From positions 186,001-250,000 of the forward strand of contig JBHGNT010000007.1 in assembly GCA_043228905.1 (NCBI GenBank): a DNA stretch of 64,000 nucleotides, given 5' to 3'. The DNA comes from Azolla caroliniana (lineage: Eukaryota; Polypodiophyta). Each line of letters starts with the position of its first letter. The stretch's first letter is position 1. A program made the translations under genes and the position numbers. Positions 13,437 to 25,261 of this stretch are shown one piece after another. Under the pieces are notes generated by a model. It had not been told where the DNA came from. It saw only the letters and a program-made list of their open reading frames with translations, and did not search any database.

Positions 13437-13778
13437 TCAGACGATGGGTCGATAGTCTTCTACAGATAGGCCAGGAACAGGCCACGGCGTACCCGGAGGT
13501 TGCTCCCAGCGCTCTCTGATGCGTCGTATGCGATGCTCCCTGTTTGGCCTTGAATTTCCAAACTTCCCTCTGAACCTCTTCCCTTTCTTTGTCTTTTTGT
13601 CACCACGTCCGCACAGAGTTGAGGTAGCAACAGAGCTGGCTGGAGGCAGAGGTGAGGGATGAGAAGAATAGGAACAGGGAGAAGAGAAAAATGGGCGGAG
13701 AAAGGTGCAGGCAGTAGGGGCAGAAGAAGGCCAGAAGGGTCGTAACAAAGCGAGACTACAGAGACGAGAAGAAGCCAT
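13437..13778 (-). CDS. Mitochondrial small-subunit ribosomal protein S31 (bTHXm)
   Basis: This 113-residue protein has an Arg/Ser-rich, Asp/Glu-free N-terminus (MASSRLCSLALLRPFWPSS) that fits a mitochondrial presequence. It is followed by the signature CGRGDKKTKKGKRFRGKFGN at about residues 56-75, a basic stretch of IRRIRERWEQ type, and TPWPVPGL. Known family: the GRGDKKTKKGKR block followed by a TPWP tail is characteristic of the plant mitochondrial Thx/S31 protein, a small basic protein that stabilises the head of the 30S subunit; the plastid paralogue (PSRP4) has a different tail. The last eight residues, after PGL, are not part of the usual ending. They may be real, or an unseen splice may replace them. 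The start is the only ATG giving a presequence, and the gene appears intron-less. Confidence 0.85.
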   Translation of the reverse strand: MASSRLCSLALLRPFWPSSAPTACTFLRPFFSSPCSYSSHPSPLPPASSVATSTLCGRGDKKTKKGKRFRGKFGNSRPNREHRIRRIRERWEQPPGTPWPVPGLSVEDYRPIV

Positions 13779-14060
13779 CGCTCGGTCGGTCGACAGGAAA
13801 CCTTTCCTGCTGCTGCTAACACCACGCAGGCCCTCTCTGTTCTGATCTCTGCTCTCTGCTCTCTGCTCTACTCTTTTTACGTTTACAACGTAAGAGTGAA
13901 TATCTCGTCTTGTCTGTCGTCTGCTTCAGAGAGATGGAGAGAGAAAGAAAGAAAGAAGAGAGAATAATTAAGAAGAAATAATAACACACAACACCATGCC
14001 TTCTTCTTCTTCTTCTTCCTTCTTCCTTCTTATATCTGTATAGCAAACAAATTCTGGGAA
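13779..14060 (-). promoter_or_regulatory. 5' UTR/promoter region of the S31 gene
   Basis: On the minus strand the bases upstream of the S31 start are GA/GAA-rich (on the plus strand CTCTGCTCTCTGCTC near 13850 and (TTC)n near 14003-14028). Pyrimidine/purine-rich 5' leaders are common in plant ribosomal protein genes. No definite TATA box was found. A C-tract lies at about 14063-14072. Confidence 0.4.
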
Positions 14061-14668
14061 TGCCCCCCCCCCTGTTTTTTTAATTCCCCAATTTACCCCC
14101 CTAAATAAACCCTTTCTCTTCTCCTCTCTACATATTTCGAAAACAAGCAATTTTGCCAATAATTTGTTTTTGGCCCCTTACCACACACTCCATCAATAAC
14201 ACTTAAACCATGCATCCTCCTCTCCTCTATTGGTGGTGGTGGTCGGGGGGAGGTGATTGTGTTACATTTCATGCACATCTTGGATATAGGATCACATCAC
14301 CCCTCCAAGGTATAATCACAAATCAATGTGACAACATGGAATGACCGGGGGATATGTTCCCTAATTCTAAATTGCATGACATGTTTTATTAGGGTAGAGC
14401 CTAAGGATCAAAAAAATATTGAGTCTACTTTTCCTACGAAGGGTTATCACATATGTATATTATGTATATATGGATAAGTCCTTGTGCTTATTTAGCCATT
14501 TCGTTGGATTTTCGCAATCTTTGTCAACCACCCGTTATGGTAAGAGATAATTGTGGTTGGGATACTCTATTAACAATAACTAGTGTGTGTGTAGTCTTGG
14601 GATGGAATACCGGTCGGGGCCATCCATTATTCGGCATCAGCCGGTATTCGGGTCGGAAGCGACAACGG
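14061..14668. other. Intergenic DNA left of Gypsy element A
   Basis: Low-complexity poly-C, GGT and T-rich stretches to about 14340. The last ~90 bases before 14669 are more GC-rich (CCGGTCGGGGCC, CCGGTATTCGGG) and may be a scrap of another retroelement. No gene was found. Confidence 0.5.
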
Positions 14669-15412
14669 TGTCGTGATGAAAACCGGCCATGGGAGGAATC
14701 GGGAGGCCAAGCACGTGAACCGGTGCCACACGGATCGACATTTAAATTGATTAACTTTATGCCTTATTTAAGAATAGGTCACGTGATAGGGGTTAGCAAA
14801 TCTAGGTTTATCTCTGCCCGAATGGACAAAGAATAAAGGTGATGTAACTAGGATGTAATGGCCCACACCCAACGGCCTATAAAAGGGGGGGGAAGAGAGA
14901 CTGAGAGGGTATCGCGTTTTGGGAGAAAGGGGAAAGTGTTGTCAGACTGGGGACCGAGCACTGTTTCTGTGTGATCTCTGCAGGTTTTTGGTCGGTTGCC
15001 TCTGCTCACGAGGAAAGCCCGGGTGCTTCCAATAGAGGCTCCACTGAGTAACTCGGTTGTGTGTGTGTGTGCGCGCGTGTGTTTGGTTGGTCACCGGCGT
15101 GCCGGTTGTAATATCAGAAAGATTGTAATCACTTGTTAGTCGTAATCGATTCCTCTTGGGAAGTGGTCTCCTTGTTTTATTGTGACATTCTCTGATCTGT
15201 TGTTGTCTCCGTAACCGAACGGGCGCGCTCCTCTGTCTAACTCGTGCGTAGTTGTGTTCTCGTTTGACCCAGTCAACACGGTGCTTGCCGGCAACCAGTA
15301 CTTGTCGATCCCTCGCTTCCGTTCTCTTCCTTCTCTACTTTCACGCACTCCCCGGTTCAGGGCCCCCGTGGTTCCGCCTTAGTTTCCTATGCACACGCGT
15401 AACAACACGACA
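14669..15412 (+). mobile_element. Gypsy A 5' LTR
   Basis: Starts TGTCGTGATGAAAACCGGCC and ends CGTAACAACACGACA, the family ends shared with B-E, with TG...CA termini. A TATA box (TATAAAA) is at 14878-14884. The end is followed four bases later by the primer-binding site. The four bases before the LTR are ACGG, the same as the target of E. No 3' LTR was found; the element is cut at 17261. Confidence 0.85.
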
Positions 15413-15416
15413 TCTT

Positions 15417-15434
15417 TGGTGAACCCAACGTGAA
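15417..15434 (+). other. Gypsy A primer-binding site (tRNA-Trp type)
   Basis: TGGTGAACCCAACGTGAA differs at one base from the 18-nt site in B, C and E (TGGTGAACCCGACGTGAA). As I recall it, the latter is the exact complement of the 3' end of plant tRNA-Trp including CCA. Confidence 0.7.
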
Positions 15435-15457
15435 ACAAGGCGGCAGAGGAGTTGAAG

Positions 15458-17261
15458 ATGAGGGGATTTGAACTCACCGAAGCCATGGCGGTAGCTGTCG
15501 ACCGGTTGGTGAACGCTCGAGAAGGCACAAGCGCCCTCGATAGGGCCATCGAATCGATTGTCGGCACAATAGGCTAGTTCGAAGGAAAGAACGCTACGAG
15601 CTATTTGGAGGCCTACCGGGCCGAGATGATGATGAGGGATATCCCAGACCACAGACAACTGGTCAGATTCCCTCGGCAGGTGACACCGAGCATCCATGCA
15701 GAGGTGCTCGAAGCGCAGGCAGGCTGCCAGACCTAGGAGGAGTTCGAAGGGCGACTCCTCGAGAAGTACGGGTTCGATGACTCGCTTCGGCTGTCGAAGC
15801 GGGACTTCATGGAATGGGTTCAAACCCCCAGGAAAGGGAGGAACGCGTCGGCGCTCCTCCAGGAGTTCGAGATTTGACGGTTTTCCCGTCTCTAGGCGTT
15901 AGATAGGACTATGCTTCACATGAGCCGGGTCCTGTTATTCGTCAAGTCTGTCGATGTGCAGGATCGAGAGCAAGTGGGTCTCCTGCTGGAGACGGATGAC
16001 GGGCTGACGGCCGACTGGGTTGTGGTAAAGAGAGTATGCAGCGCGAGTGGAGCGACGAGGGTTCGTCGACAACGAGACCAATCGCGGCAATGAAGTTTGA
16101 GGAGTCGTTGCTCCCGCGAAAGGAGGAGACCCGAAGTTGGCTTGATACGGGCTCGGCCCCAACCAACGTGGTCAAGGGCCCATCCGGAAGAGCGGCTCTC
16201 GAAGAGCTGACACAGATGGTGCGTGATCTTCAGATCGCACAAGCCCGGAGAGATAGCGGAGGACAATGGCGTGACCGGAGGCCTCCGACCGGACAACGGT
16301 GCATGTGGTGCGACGCGGTCGACCATAGCAAAAGAGACTGCGCAAAATTTACGGAAGTGCTCAGAAGTAATGTGGTTTACCTATGGAATAGGCGAGTACA
16401 AGCTAATGACACCCAGAGAGCCCTGGAGATGAATATCAGACATGGCGAAATGAAGTGGTTGATGGAGGAAGCTGCAGCGCGCCACATGGAGGCTGTCCAC
16501 TATTCCACGTCGGCTCGGATCCGGGTCAGAGGCAACGGAGGCCAAAGGACGAAGGATTCTGGATTTTGGTCGTCGGTACTAGAAGGCCTCCCCAGAGTAC
16601 GATTAAAGAGGGAGGAAGTGGACCGCACGGAGCAGCGGGTCCGGGAAGTCACAGGGTGGTCCGATCCGGTTGAGGAGAAGACCGGGTTTGTTGAAGTGGC
16701 ATGCCAGAACTACTAAATTCTAGTAGAGGACAAGTGTGCGGGAAAGGCCGGAGGGACCGGACCCCCGAATCGGTATGAGACTCGGTTTGGACTGAGGAAG
16801 AACGATGTTGATAATGAAGCAGGCCGGGCTACCGGCTGAGCACGGAGATTGAGAGATCGAATGACTTGCAGAAGGTCCTCGAAAAGTGGATCCTCGACAA
16901 CAAGGTGGAGTTGTCGTTGAGAGAAGTGCTCAGAATTGCGAAGAGGGAATTCCACGATTCCATCGTGGATTTGGTAAAGCATAAACGGCTCTCGACGGAA
17001 CCGGAGAATCCCGTGGAAGTGCGGACAACGCACCTGGAGGAGGAAGCCTTGGAGGATGAGTTGGCAGAGAGCCACTACTCAAAGATACACTGGGCAAGAG
17101 CTACTACGGAGACCACGGTCCAGATCAGGAATGTCCAGGAGCCGGTGGTAGCATTGATAGACCATGATCCGAAATCAACCTAATGTCCATGGACTTCTAC
17201 AGGAAGGGGAAATGGCCAATCAACACCAAGCACGGGTGGAAAATACGCGCGGCTACACACG
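15458..17261 (+). pseudogene. Gypsy A gag-protease, degenerate and truncated
   Basis: The gag ATG is at 15458 (MRGFELTEAMAVAVDR...), but in-frame stops follow (e.g. the TAG after GTIG near 15575) along with several frame shifts. The largest open piece, 16036-16716, holds the middle of gag with a damaged zinc knuckle (CMWCDAVDHSKRDC) and the DPVEEKTGFVEVACQNY block. Another piece at 16866-17183 continues into the protease, where the active site reads IDHD instead of VDHG, followed by a frame shift. Homology to C and E stops at 17261, where a Copia LTR begins. No pol remains. Gag packages the RNA; this copy cannot make a working protein. Confidence 0.85.
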
Positions 17262-17729
17262 TGTTGAGAATCAAGCTCAACATAGAGCAACGTGTGAATA
17301 CACCTTTCAAGAATCTATGATTACTCAAAGGTCAAGAGTCACACCACCACTCTCTACACATTAAACTATGTGTCATAGATTCATATTCTATGACACATAA
17401 CTAATGGTTCCACATTCTCCATGACCGTAAGACTTCACATTCCTCAAGGCTCTAGTGAGAGAGTGAACGTTGTAGTGAGTAAATGAAGAGAGAGGGTGAC
17501 TCTATATAAAGCACCCTCCTCCTACTCCATATTAAGTCGGTTGTGACTCCTTGTAACGCTATTTTGTATCTCATATTCTACTTGTTAATATACATCTCCT
17601 TCTTCTTCTTGAGTACTTCATATTGTCTCTTATCTATCTTGTGTTCCTCTCCTCTCCTCTCTTCTCTCACACATACACACATAACTCACATCTTTTCCGC
17701 TTCACCAGAATCACCATTGATTCTTTACG
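17262..17729 (+). mobile_element. Copia 5' LTR (element I)
   Basis: Starts TGTTGAGAATC and ends near GATTCTTTACG, which is a worn inverse of the start. It is followed directly by TGGTATCAGAGCG, the initiator-tRNA-Met primer site usual for Copia elements (17730-17742). The right boundary is uncertain by a few bases. The LTR abuts the cut end of Gypsy A. Confidence 0.75.
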
Positions 17730-17881
17730 TGGTATCAGAGCGATTTGGTAGCTCGATCTAGCCCACTCGCCTCATCGTGATCATGTGTTGTGCTCTACGC
17801 CGACGTTCAAGAAGAACCGGTTCATCGCTATCGTAGTGCGACTACATAGCTCGTGTTCGAGAGAGAAGAAAAAGGGAAGAA

Positions 17882-19580
17882 GGAATACGACGAGAGTTTT
17901 CGTGTCGACATACGCCACAACAAAACGGAGTGGCCGAACGCAAGAATCGTCACATCCTCGAAGTGGCACGGGCTATGCTTAATGAAAAGCACATGCCGAA
18001 ATCGTATTGGGCGGAAGCAGCTAACACGGTTGTCTATCTCATGAATCGGTGTACGACATCGGGTGTGCACGAACTTACTCCGCACGAGAAGTTCTTCAGA
18101 AAGAAGCCGGCCCTATCTCATGTTCGGATATTCGGCTCCATTGCGTACGTGCACATCCCCGACGAGAAGCGTCAAAAGCTTGACCCGAAGTCGGAGAAAT
18201 GTATCCTCGTAGGATACTCACTGGAGCAAAAGGGGTACAAGTGCTACAACCCCTCAACTCGAAAATCTCGAGTAAGTCAAGATGTCGTTTTTGATGATTC
18301 CGCATCTTGGTACGCACTAGAGACAACTTCGACTCCGATTCCGCTCGACCCGGAATCCATGGAACAAGAGATAGAGGATGAAGATCACCTTACGCGCATG
18401 TTCGAAAAAAGTCCGATCACGACCCAACTGAGCAGACCACAAGAGCCTTTGAGTGATCAAAGCACATCTTGACCAAGTCCGAAGTTGGACAAAGGGAAGG
18501 CCAAAATGCCGGAGTATGAAGACGCTCATTTCGATGGCAACGAATCGACTCACTCCCTCGATAGTGAGTTCGAAGGCCTTGACATCCGAACAAATGGAGT
18601 GAAGAAAGCCTTAGAATCCGCAAACGAGAAGCTACGTTGATCCACCCGTGAAAAGAACCCCGCAAGCCGCTTCGGCTACGATGAGTATATGGCATACCAT
18701 TACACCTTTATGATGAAGGTCGCAACAGTATGGGAGCCAGAAACCTTTTCCGAAGCCGCGAAGGACCCACGATGGATCGAAGCAATGAATGAGGAGATGC
18801 GTGCACTACACAAGAACGACACATGGGATATCGTTCCCCACTCATCGCACAAGAAGGCGATAGGCTACAAATGGATCTACAAAGTGAAGTATAATGCCGA
18901 TGGCTCCGTCAATCGCTACAAAGCTCAACTCGTAGCAAAAGGATACGTGCAAACACAAGGAGTCGACTACGAAGAGACCTTTGCCCCGGTGGCAAAGATG
19001 ACGACTGTGCGGACCGTGATCGCACTTGCAGCGGCGAAAGGGTGGCACCTCCACCAAATGGACGTAAAGAATGCCTTTCTTCAAGGTGAATTGGAGGAGG
19101 AGGTGTACATGGTTCAACCACCCGACTTCGAATCCAACATCCATTTGAAAGTTGTATGTCAACTTAAGAAGCCTCTCTATGGCCTGAAACAAGCACCACG
19201 TGCTTGGCATTCGAAGATTATGCAATATCTTCATCAAATCGGCTTTCGAATGTCGAAATCTGACAACTCCCTCTATGTATGAAATGAGTCTAAAAGCCCA
19301 ATTGCCATCATTCTATACGTGGATGATCTCGTTATTGGAGGTGAGCATTTAGTCAACATCAACAAGGTGAAGTCCCTCCTCTCCAACAAATTCGAGATGA
19401 CGGACATGAAGGAGCTACACTACTTCCTAGGCATCGAGGTGATTCGGAATTCGGCCAGCATTATGATCTCTCAATGGCACTACATTCTCAACTTGTTATA
19501 CAAGTTCGGGATGAAGGAGTGCAAATCGATCGCTACGCCTCTCAATAGAAACCTCAAACTAGATGCCAACTCCGGCACAA
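17882..19580 (+). pseudogene. Copia I pol fragment (integrase C-part, reverse transcriptase)
   Basis: Between the primer site and 17882 nearly all of gag, protease and N-terminal integrase is deleted. From 17882 the frame reads GIRREFSCRHTPQQNGVAER, the integrase catalytic-Glu region, to a stop at 18472. RT follows in 18689-19282 (GYKWIYKVKYNADG, FAPVAKMTTVRT, QMDVKNAFLQGELEEEVY, KPLYGLKQAPRAW), then a TGA, then 19319 onward with the VDDLVIGG part of the catalytic YVDD. The fragment stops near 19580 (NLKLDANSG), before RNase H. Several stops and frame shifts make it inactive. There is no 3' LTR. Confidence 0.9.
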
Positions 19581-19582
19581 AT

Positions 19583-21197
19583 CGCACTACTGCATTATTT
19601 GCCATATTCATGTTATATGCATGTTTTCTATTAATCTTTAATCGTAATCTGCTTGCCATATCCTCCGTTATGACACATGCTTGTGCACCACCATCTACAT
19701 ATGTTGGGGCCATCACTTGCCCTTGACACCAAACTTCTAGTACTGGCAACAAATCTTTTTCATGACTGTAACATATTCGAGGAATATCTTGAGTATCTAC
19801 TCTACCTATAGTATTAGTTTCCCTTCTACCCTTCTTAGAAATACTCACCATTTTCCTCCACTCTCTACGTAGCTTAGGAACTAATTCTAAAGCTTGGGCA
19901 AAGGTCATATCCACTTTTCTTTCTTTCAAGTCATTTAACAAGGAATATGATTCTTGATTTAAACCTAGTGGATAATCCTTGATAGCTATCCTCCTCTTTG
20001 ATTTTAGAGATTTCATTCCTTGCTTATCCCTATGCTTACTAGGTTCTCCCTCTTGTGATATTGGTCCATCTTTCACCTTATTATGCAACCTACTTCGCAT
20101 TCTTGGTTCTCCCTCATGCTCTTCTACACGAGCTCTCTTTCCTACTAAAACATCATATGAATCCCCATCTAACATGACCTTCCCACATGTTGTATTTAAT
20201 GCATCCTTTACATTATCATTCTTCTTAAACTCAATCAAATTAACACCATGAGAATTTACTTGATTTTGTGACCTTTGCTCTTCTACTCGTCTTGGAATCG
20301 GGGCAATACCTCCTCCTTCGCGCTTAGGATGTGGGCAATTTGGTGAAATATGTCCTCGTTCAAAACAATTATAACACTGCATATTGGGATTCGGCCTCCC
20401 AATATCTTTCTTTTGTTGAGAAACTTGCATAGACCTTGTAAGTTCAGCTTGGTTGATACAAAGCTTACTTACTTCATTAGCCATCTTTGCCACTTGTTGT
20501 GCAAGATCCATGGCCCCACTTGTAGAAGACTATCGCCATGAAGACACATCAAGACTTTTCTCATGTACCCTGTGAATGTATGATGTCGCACCTTCAATAG
20601 CTTCATCATCTTCTTTCATGTCCCTCCCAAGCTTTCTCATCCTCTTTCTCCATTTACTTATTGCCACTTCTTTTGCCCTTTCAAAGATTCAGGTTCCTTA
20701 TCATCTACCTTCTCTTTAATATCCTCATACAAGGCCACGATAAATTGGTCACGCTTCATAAAATCGGGTGGAACTTGATCATTTCCTAATCTCTCCAATC
20801 TCCTATACAAATCTTCAAACCTCCTAATAAAATCCCTAATATCCTCCTCATACCCTTGCCTTACCCGTCTAATATCCTTCCAAATAGCTTCTAGAGTCTC
20901 AGTTTTTTGAAACTGGGTTAACAATGCTTGTTGCAAACGTGCCCAATCATTCTTTACCTCTATAGGCACTAACCTTACATACCAATCTAAAGCCAGACCA
21001 TCCAACAAAAGGCTTACCATTATCGCTACATCAGCATCACTCTTCCCGACTTGTAGAGCCCAAATCTTCAACTGACGCACGAATTGCACGACATCACTAT
21101 TCGTCCCGGTGAAAGGCTCACTAAAGAGATACGCCATTATTTTGAAACACCCAAGTGCCAAAATATGCAAAAAAAGCAATAATACCACCAATTCCAA
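19583..21197 (-). pseudogene. Gypsy gag and protease fragment (element J)
   Basis: A minus-strand Gypsy of a different family from A-E. Frame 20658-21197 is a retrotransposon gag core (MAYLFSEPFTGTNSDVVQF, GLALDWYVRL, FIRRFEDLYRRLERL). After a frame break, 20511 down to about 19583 gives a zinc knuckle (CYNCFERGHISPNC) and an aspartic-protease-like block (APTYVDGGAQACVITEDMA). Homology ends at the junction with Copia I near 19582. No RT was found. Just upstream on the minus strand (about 21255-21275) is TGGTGCCCCCATTG, a possible primer site after an LTR-like end (GCGCAACA). Confidence 0.8.
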
Positions 21198-21282
21198 TAT
21201 TAAAATACTTGGCCTTGATTATGACAGAACCGAAAGTCCTCGATAGTTGTCAAGATTGTTCCTCAATGGGGGCACCAAAACG

Positions 21283-21960
21283 TGTTGCGCACGAATTTGC
21301 CTCTCAAAACTCTAGCACAATACATCTAGAAACACACAAGGCACATCATCATAGGGCATCATAACAACATCTTTGAGTTTAAGAAAGACCACAAACACAA
21401 AAGGAGATGAATGGGTATGACAAAGACAATCAATGAAGAAATATGAAAGAGGAGGATCTATATCAAGAGTTGATAATATATATATATATATATATATAAT
21501 TCTCACTACACCAAAGAGGGTGTACAATATTTTATGATAATCATTCATGTAAAACAAATAGGAGATTGGAATTGACAAAGATATGTATCATAATCTATGA
21601 AAGGAGGAAAGGATAATGAAAATAGAGTATTTATTAAGAAGACATATATAAAAACACACACTACATCAAGAGAGATATTCTATGGTTGTCGTATTCTCAA
21701 GGCTTTCACACTCATACTTATATACAATAGGGGCTTAATTGTTAGTTCTTGCATGTATCTTGCCATGTGTCGCACATGTAACACTTCAACCACTTTCCTT
21801 TGCATGTAACCGATAGATCTTCTATTTTGGGTATGAAGACGCTTGATTCTATCCACGACCCCTTCTAGACATTTGTAGCACATCGAGCAAGCTTTCCAAA
21901 GAATGTTTATTTATTAAAATCCAATATTCCCTTGACATATTACGACCAAAACATTGACTG
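21283..21960 (-). other. Possible LTR of Gypsy J and unrecognised DNA
   Basis: On the minus strand this stretch would end in GCGCAACA just before the putative primer site of J, as an LTR should. The outer end could not be fixed and no second copy exists in the window. It contains a (TA)n run at about 21475-21498. Confidence 0.35.
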
Positions 21961-22109
21961 CCTATTATAAAGGCACTCTTTGATTATGTCACATCAATTC
22001 ATCTTGATTCTTCACATCTACCTTCGACTAAAGCATCCGCCATCATGCCTAAAGTGTCATAACTAGCTTGTGTCCATATTTTACTATCTTTAAACCACTT
22101 TGTTGAGCA
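21961..22109. other. Unassigned DNA beyond Copia H
   Basis: Probably a continuation of Copia H, but no motif could be matched. Confidence 0.3.
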
Positions 22110-22637
22110 CAAGTATTTACACCACAACAACGTGCAACACGTTCATAAGTTTCCCTTTTTGCCCAACATGGCTAAGAGGAACTTCTCCGACATGTTCGAT
22201 GGTATGCGAAGTGTTGTCTCCCATTTCGACCACTCTTGATTTTTCTGGTTTCTCCAAGTACGAGAAGCATTCCTCATGACTTGTCATATGATTTGACACT
22301 CCTGAATCAATAGACTACACCTCACTTGATTTCGAGGTATTCACGGCCATCGAATTGGCCTTGTGCTTCATTACGAAGGTTGGGCCTGATCCATTTACGG
22401 CTCGTTCAGAGCCTTCGGTGTAGTGCGATTTCTAACGCCTTCCTACGTCTCTTCCGCTCGATTCGGCTTTGTCCGAATTGGCTCTCTTCTTCCAGCACTC
22501 GCTCTCCCTGTGGCCTTTCTTACCACCGTACCAGCATTCCGTTACGGCCTTCTCTTGCCGGCTTCCGGCGCCACTATGACTCCCCCTACTTCCGGCGAGT
22601 TCGGAATTGCTTCCGGTATTTCGATTATGCCGCACGT
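22110..22637 (-). pseudogene. Copia H: zinc knuckle and protease, minus strand
   Basis: On the minus strand, 22635-22432 holds a worn gag zinc knuckle (CWYGGKKGHRESEC; the second Cys has become Gly). Further on, 22320-22117 holds a Copia aspartic protease: SIDSGVSNHMTSHEECF with the catalytic DSG, then LMNVLHV. The frame is broken and homology fades near 22110. The gag half upstream (24040-24828) is separated by the inserted Gypsy LTR K. Confidence 0.75.
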
Positions 22638-22953
22638 TGTCGCATTGTTACGCGCGTGCATGGAGAACGAGGCGGGACCACCGTGACGGGAACTAAACGC
22701 TCCTTATGCGCAACGCTCGGCCACAACCGAGCTTAGAATCATACACAAAAAAACAGGAATGAATGCACGACACAGTGAAGAGAAGAGTACACAAGATGTT
22801 TACGTGGAAAACCCAAACTAGAGTAAAACCACGGCAGCCCACAGGCTGCAAACTATCACTATGTTACAGTGTACAACAGTAAAGCACCGAGGTAACAACC
22901 TCAAGCTTTCTATCTTCGCCATAGGCGGCGGTTGCAACAGAGGCAACAACCTC

Positions 22954-22991
<38 letters not shown>

Positions 22992-24039
22992 CATAGTTAC
23001 GCGCTCTGATCTTGCACAAACAAGAATAACAACAACACTCTACATCACAGCCAATAAGTTTGCCCTAAGTCATATTTATACTAATATGACTTTTCGGCTA
23101 TTTACAAATATAGCCTCGATGGACTCTCAGAAACATATTTACGAATATGTCTCTTCATCTGGTGAGCACTCCTCACTGGGCCTGCATCATCTGGCACTTG
23201 CTGGGTACTAGCCATCCGGTTCTCACCGGGTCTTCTGTTTCCGGGTACTCCTCATCCGGTTCTCACCGGGTCTGCACCATCCGGCTCTCCGTAGTCGGGT
23301 TCTCCTCATCGGGTTCTCACCGGGTCTACACCATCCGGCTCTCCATAGCTAGGTACTCGTCATCTGGTTTCTCTCTTCCCATCCGGAGGGACCTGTCTCC
23401 CAACACACCGGGGCCTCGGACCGAGAAATAACCGAATGAAGGGAGGGGAAGGACTCTAACGATGTAATTCACACGCGCACAGACCCACAGAATCACAGGA
23501 ATTGCAACTAGCTACAGAACGCGAGATGGAGACAAAACGAATGTTTATGTATATGTATATAAATCAAGGTGTTACAACCGGCAAGCCGGCGAGTGATGGG
23601 CTCCGACGCCTACGCACACACACACATAGACAGAACGCGAGATGGAGGCTCTGCCGGGAGCACTCGGGCGTCCCGCGGAACAAAGTCAGCCTCCCGAAAC
23701 CTGCACAGAACAATTATGGAGACGACAGAGGAGAGGAGAAGCACTCAGTTCTAGTCTGGCAACACTTTGTCCTCCACAAAAACGTGATCCCTTTTTCAAT
23801 ACCTCCCCCTCTCTTTTATAGCCCAAGGAGAGAGGTCGTTACCACCCGTTACATCATGTTGAAAGGACTGGGATACGCCTCGATTCTCTCCCTACTGAAT
23901 GCGTGCTACCTAGGATTTCACCTCAGCCGACTTGTACCTATCTACGTACTATACAACAAAACTTGTGCCCATATGTAAGGGCCGGTTTACACACGTTATA
24001 CGCGGTTTCCGCCTAGGGACGGTTTTCTCCACAATAACA
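22638..24039 (-). mobile_element. Gypsy solo LTR K (minus), split by Copia LTR L
   Basis: On the minus strand the end reads GCGCGTAACAATGCGACA and the start TGTTATTGTGGAGAAAACCG followed by CCTAGGCGG, matching the ends of LTRs in A-E. The interior matches the LTR of C closely (e.g. AGCACTCGGGCGT; a TATA-like CTTTTATAG near 23815). Without L the LTR is about 681 bp, in the size range of its relatives. No internal Gypsy sequence is attached, so it is a solo LTR left by LTR-LTR recombination. It sits inside the gag of Copia H. The target duplication is not clear. Confidence 0.8.
22684..23405 (-). mobile_element. Copia solo LTR L with target duplication CACCG
   Basis: A 722-bp LTR related to that of Copia F. 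It shares ACGTGGAAAACCC, AACTATCACTATG, TTTGCCCTAAGTCATAT and the terminal CATCCGGAGGGACC...CAACA, plus a (CT)n run near 22955-22987. It is flanked by a perfect 5-bp duplication, CACCG (22679-22683 and 23406-23410), and lies inside Gypsy LTR K. No internal region remains. Confidence 0.88.
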
Positions 24040-24828
24040 TTTTGCTCTTTTTGGCCGTCTCCATTGCGCGCCGATCCGCCTTGTCCACCACGACCACAGG
24101 GCCTATCTTCCTCTGTGTACAACATCTTGTTGTCGGTGTGCGTACTTGTCGACACAGCCACATGATTTTCCTCTACGAGCAAATCGACTGAAACTATAAG
24201 AACAAAGGCGTAATCTCCCTTGTGCAGACCGTCGTCTGGAACGCTCCGAACTTTGACGCTAACCCACCAAGACACACCTGCACCATTTTGTCCTCCTCAA
24301 CATTAACGTTGACGGAGGCAAGAGAGTCACAAATCTCCTTGATTCGGGTTGTGTAATCGGCACCAGATAGATCTTTTTATCATACATGGTTGAGCTGCTG
24401 CCTAAGCTACATCTTCCTAGCCGTTGTGCTAGCGGCGAAAATCCTCTTGAGATTCGCCCATGCGTCCTTTGACGTCTTAGCATCCCGAATATAGCTCAAG
24501 AGTTGGTTGCTCACACAGGACGCGAAGTAGTAAAGAACTATGCTTGTCGCTTGTTCCCAAGCCGAAAAGTCTCTGTGTGTCGATTCGGGTGTTGTATGAT
24601 TAGCTCCTTCGACATAACTCCAATAGCCATGACCAAGAAAGTACTAGTGCATCTTGTACGACCAAGATGCGTAGTTGCTCCTGTCGAGCTTCTCAGCCGG
24701 TAGCGAGCTTCCCATTCTTTTGTCCATATTGTTGTCTTATCCATTCCGAAGAAATAACTTAACTCTGTCTTTATCGCAAGCTTTAATGTTGGTTGCAGAG
24801 GAGTCTCAACCCTCGCGCTCTGATACAA
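24040..24828 (-). pseudogene. Copia H gag (UBN2-type), N-terminal part
   Basis: Reading leftward from 24828: a worn Met-tRNA primer site (TGTATCAGAGCGC), then gag in shifting frames with recognisable blocks KTSKDAWANLKRIFAASTTAR, YTTRIKEICDSLASVNVNVE and MVQVCLGGLASKFGAFRTTV. These are characteristic of the Copia gag domain UBN2. It continues to RPCGRGGQGGSARNGDGQ at about 24050, where Gypsy LTR K interrupts; the zinc knuckle resumes at 22635. Confidence 0.8.
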
Positions 24829-24933
24829 TGTAAAAGAATATGTGTGCGGAAGCGTAAGCGTAAGAACACAGAGGACACGGTTCGGAAGTACGACAATTCG
24901 GTAAGTACAGAAATCACATAGAAGGAGAGGGAG

Positions 24934-24971
<38 letters not shown>

Positions 24972-25120
24972 CAGAAAATACAAAACTATATTCAAAATCA
25001 TTCTTTGTATGTTTTCTCTACATGTTTCGGGCTCAGTGAGCACCTTTTTATACAAGCCCCGACTATTGGGCTGACACAAGTACTGCCAGTACTTGACCAC
25101 TCATAAATGAGCCTCCTACA
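24829..25120 (-). mobile_element. Copia H 5' LTR (minus strand)
   Basis: A 292-bp LTR with ends TGTAGGAGG...CTTTTACA in the minus-strand sense, placed directly before the primer site at 24828. It contains a (GA)n run at about 24939-24972. The corresponding 3' LTR is missing. Confidence 0.75.
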
Positions 25121-25261
25121 CTAACTCCCAAAACTATTCCTTACGAGGAATAACGTTCTAACGGCCTCTCGGTTTAAACACTGCCACGGCCATATTTTGC
25201 GTATGGTTTTACGCACCCAGTCTACGTACTGGGTTACGTACCCGTTTACGCACCCTATGTT
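25121..25261. other. Unassigned DNA between Copia H and a Gypsy pol scrap
   Basis: No recognisable motif; contains repeated TTTACGCACCC-like words (25210-25256). Confidence 0.4.

Noticed and set aside
13816-14278. Small minus-strand ORFs upstream of the S31 gene
   Set aside because: Translations of GA-rich leader and low-complexity DNA; no homology.
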